7,172 nt of DNA from Gammaproteobacteria bacterium (GTDB taxonomy: Bacteria; Pseudomonadota; Gammaproteobacteria; Pseudomonadales; Pseudohongiellaceae). The DNA lies in contig PBHS01000021.1 in NCBI GenBank assembly GCA_002719575.1, positions 66,969 through 74,140 on the forward strand, given 5' to 3'. This document shows, piece after piece, positions 6,939 to 7,172 of the stretch; within the stretch, counting starts at the first letter, position 1, and every line of letters starts with the position of its first letter. Made by a program: the position numbers and the translations under genes. The notes beneath the pieces are model-generated. The model was not told the origin of the DNA and did not search any database. It saw nothing but the letters and a program-made list of their open reading frames with translations.

Positions 6939-7172
6939 CTATCCGAGCTGATACTCAGGTTGGCTCATTAGCAGATGTAGTAGCAAACGCAAAGCATCCT
7001 CCATGTAGGTCTGAGCTTCTGCGATATCCGATGTGCCGAGCTCTTCCTCAACAAAACTGGTTAACATGGTGCGGGTATCAGAGCTTGGCTCGACCCTCAT
7101 GTATCGGTAGATAAAATAGTCCACGACTTCGCTGGCTGTGGTTAACTCTTGCCGAATGACGTCCTCAGCGAG
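6939..7172 (-). CDS. C-terminal end of a DUF1800 family protein, 5' part outside the window
   Basis: An open frame enters from the right edge and runs 77 codons to TAG at 6939. It shows an Asp/Glu-rich helical segment ending ALRLLLHLLMSQPEYQLG, which resembles the terminal helix and 'SPEYQ' ending of DUF1800 proteins. DUF1800 genes are commonly found directly upstream of DUF1501 genes, as here (19-base gap). DUF1800 proteins are large, probably exported proteins of unknown biochemical role; several hundred residues should lie beyond this window. No internal start needs to be invoked, since the frame continues upstream of the GTG at 7124 to the edge. The family call rests on a short tail plus context; related cytochrome-linked or DUF1549/1553-type partners are less likely alternatives. 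Confidence 0.7.
   Translation of the reverse strand, partial: LAEDVIRQELTTASEVVDYFIYRYMRVEPSSDTRTMLTSFVEEELGTSDIAEAQTYMEDALRLLLHLLMSQPEYQLG

Noticed and set aside
6383..6971. Plus-strand frames of 115 and 83 codons opposite the DUF1501 gene
   Set aside because: They are complementary to conserved DUF1501 coding sequence and its Tat signal; no independent evidence supports them.
1..7172. Mobile element, CRISPR array, toxin-antitoxin or defence island
   Set aside because: No direct repeats with spacers, transposase, integrase, tRNA or nuclease gene was seen. RecQ and Uup here have complete housekeeping architecture, so a defence role is not supported.

Overview
The window is a compact stretch of bacterial chromosome in which every convincing gene lies on the minus strand. 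In transcription order (right to left) these are: the C-terminal end of a DUF1800-type protein (cut by the right edge), a Tat-exported DUF1501 protein, the DNA helicase RecQ, the ABC-F ATPase Uup, and the N-terminal two thirds or so of a TonB-dependent outer-membrane receptor (cut by the left edge). I see no tRNA, rRNA, insertion sequence, CRISPR array or phage gene.

The organism is a Gram-negative bacterium, because it has a TonB-dependent receptor. RecQ and Uup both have the full-length architecture of their E. coli counterparts (598 and 631 aa), which fits Gammaproteobacteria. The DUF1800/DUF1501 pair and this receptor subtype are common in environmental and marine gammaproteobacteria. The genus cannot be fixed from this sequence.

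Layout: 6939-7172 is the DUF1800 C-terminus. Nineteen bases later the DUF1501 gene begins (5669-6919) behind a strong GAGGAG ribosome-binding site. A 140-base gap (5529-5668) holds small stem-loops, one followed by a T-run in the direction of transcription, and a TATACT box just ahead of recQ. recQ (3732-5528) and uup (1815-3710) are 21 bases apart and probably form a two-gene genome-maintenance operon. A 252-base gap with no convincing gene (1563-1814) then leads to the receptor gene (1-1562), which stays open in one frame to the left edge.

Three functional blocks follow: an export/periplasm pair of unknown substrate (DUF1800-DUF1501), a DNA-repair pair acting on branched or unwound DNA (RecQ-Uup), and an energised outer-membrane uptake receptor. 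I see no dedicated link between the blocks and no evidence of a new multi-gene system. The points most worth checking are the apparently leaderless recQ start, the recQ-uup pairing, and the receptor's ambiguous start and unusual glycine-rich plug.
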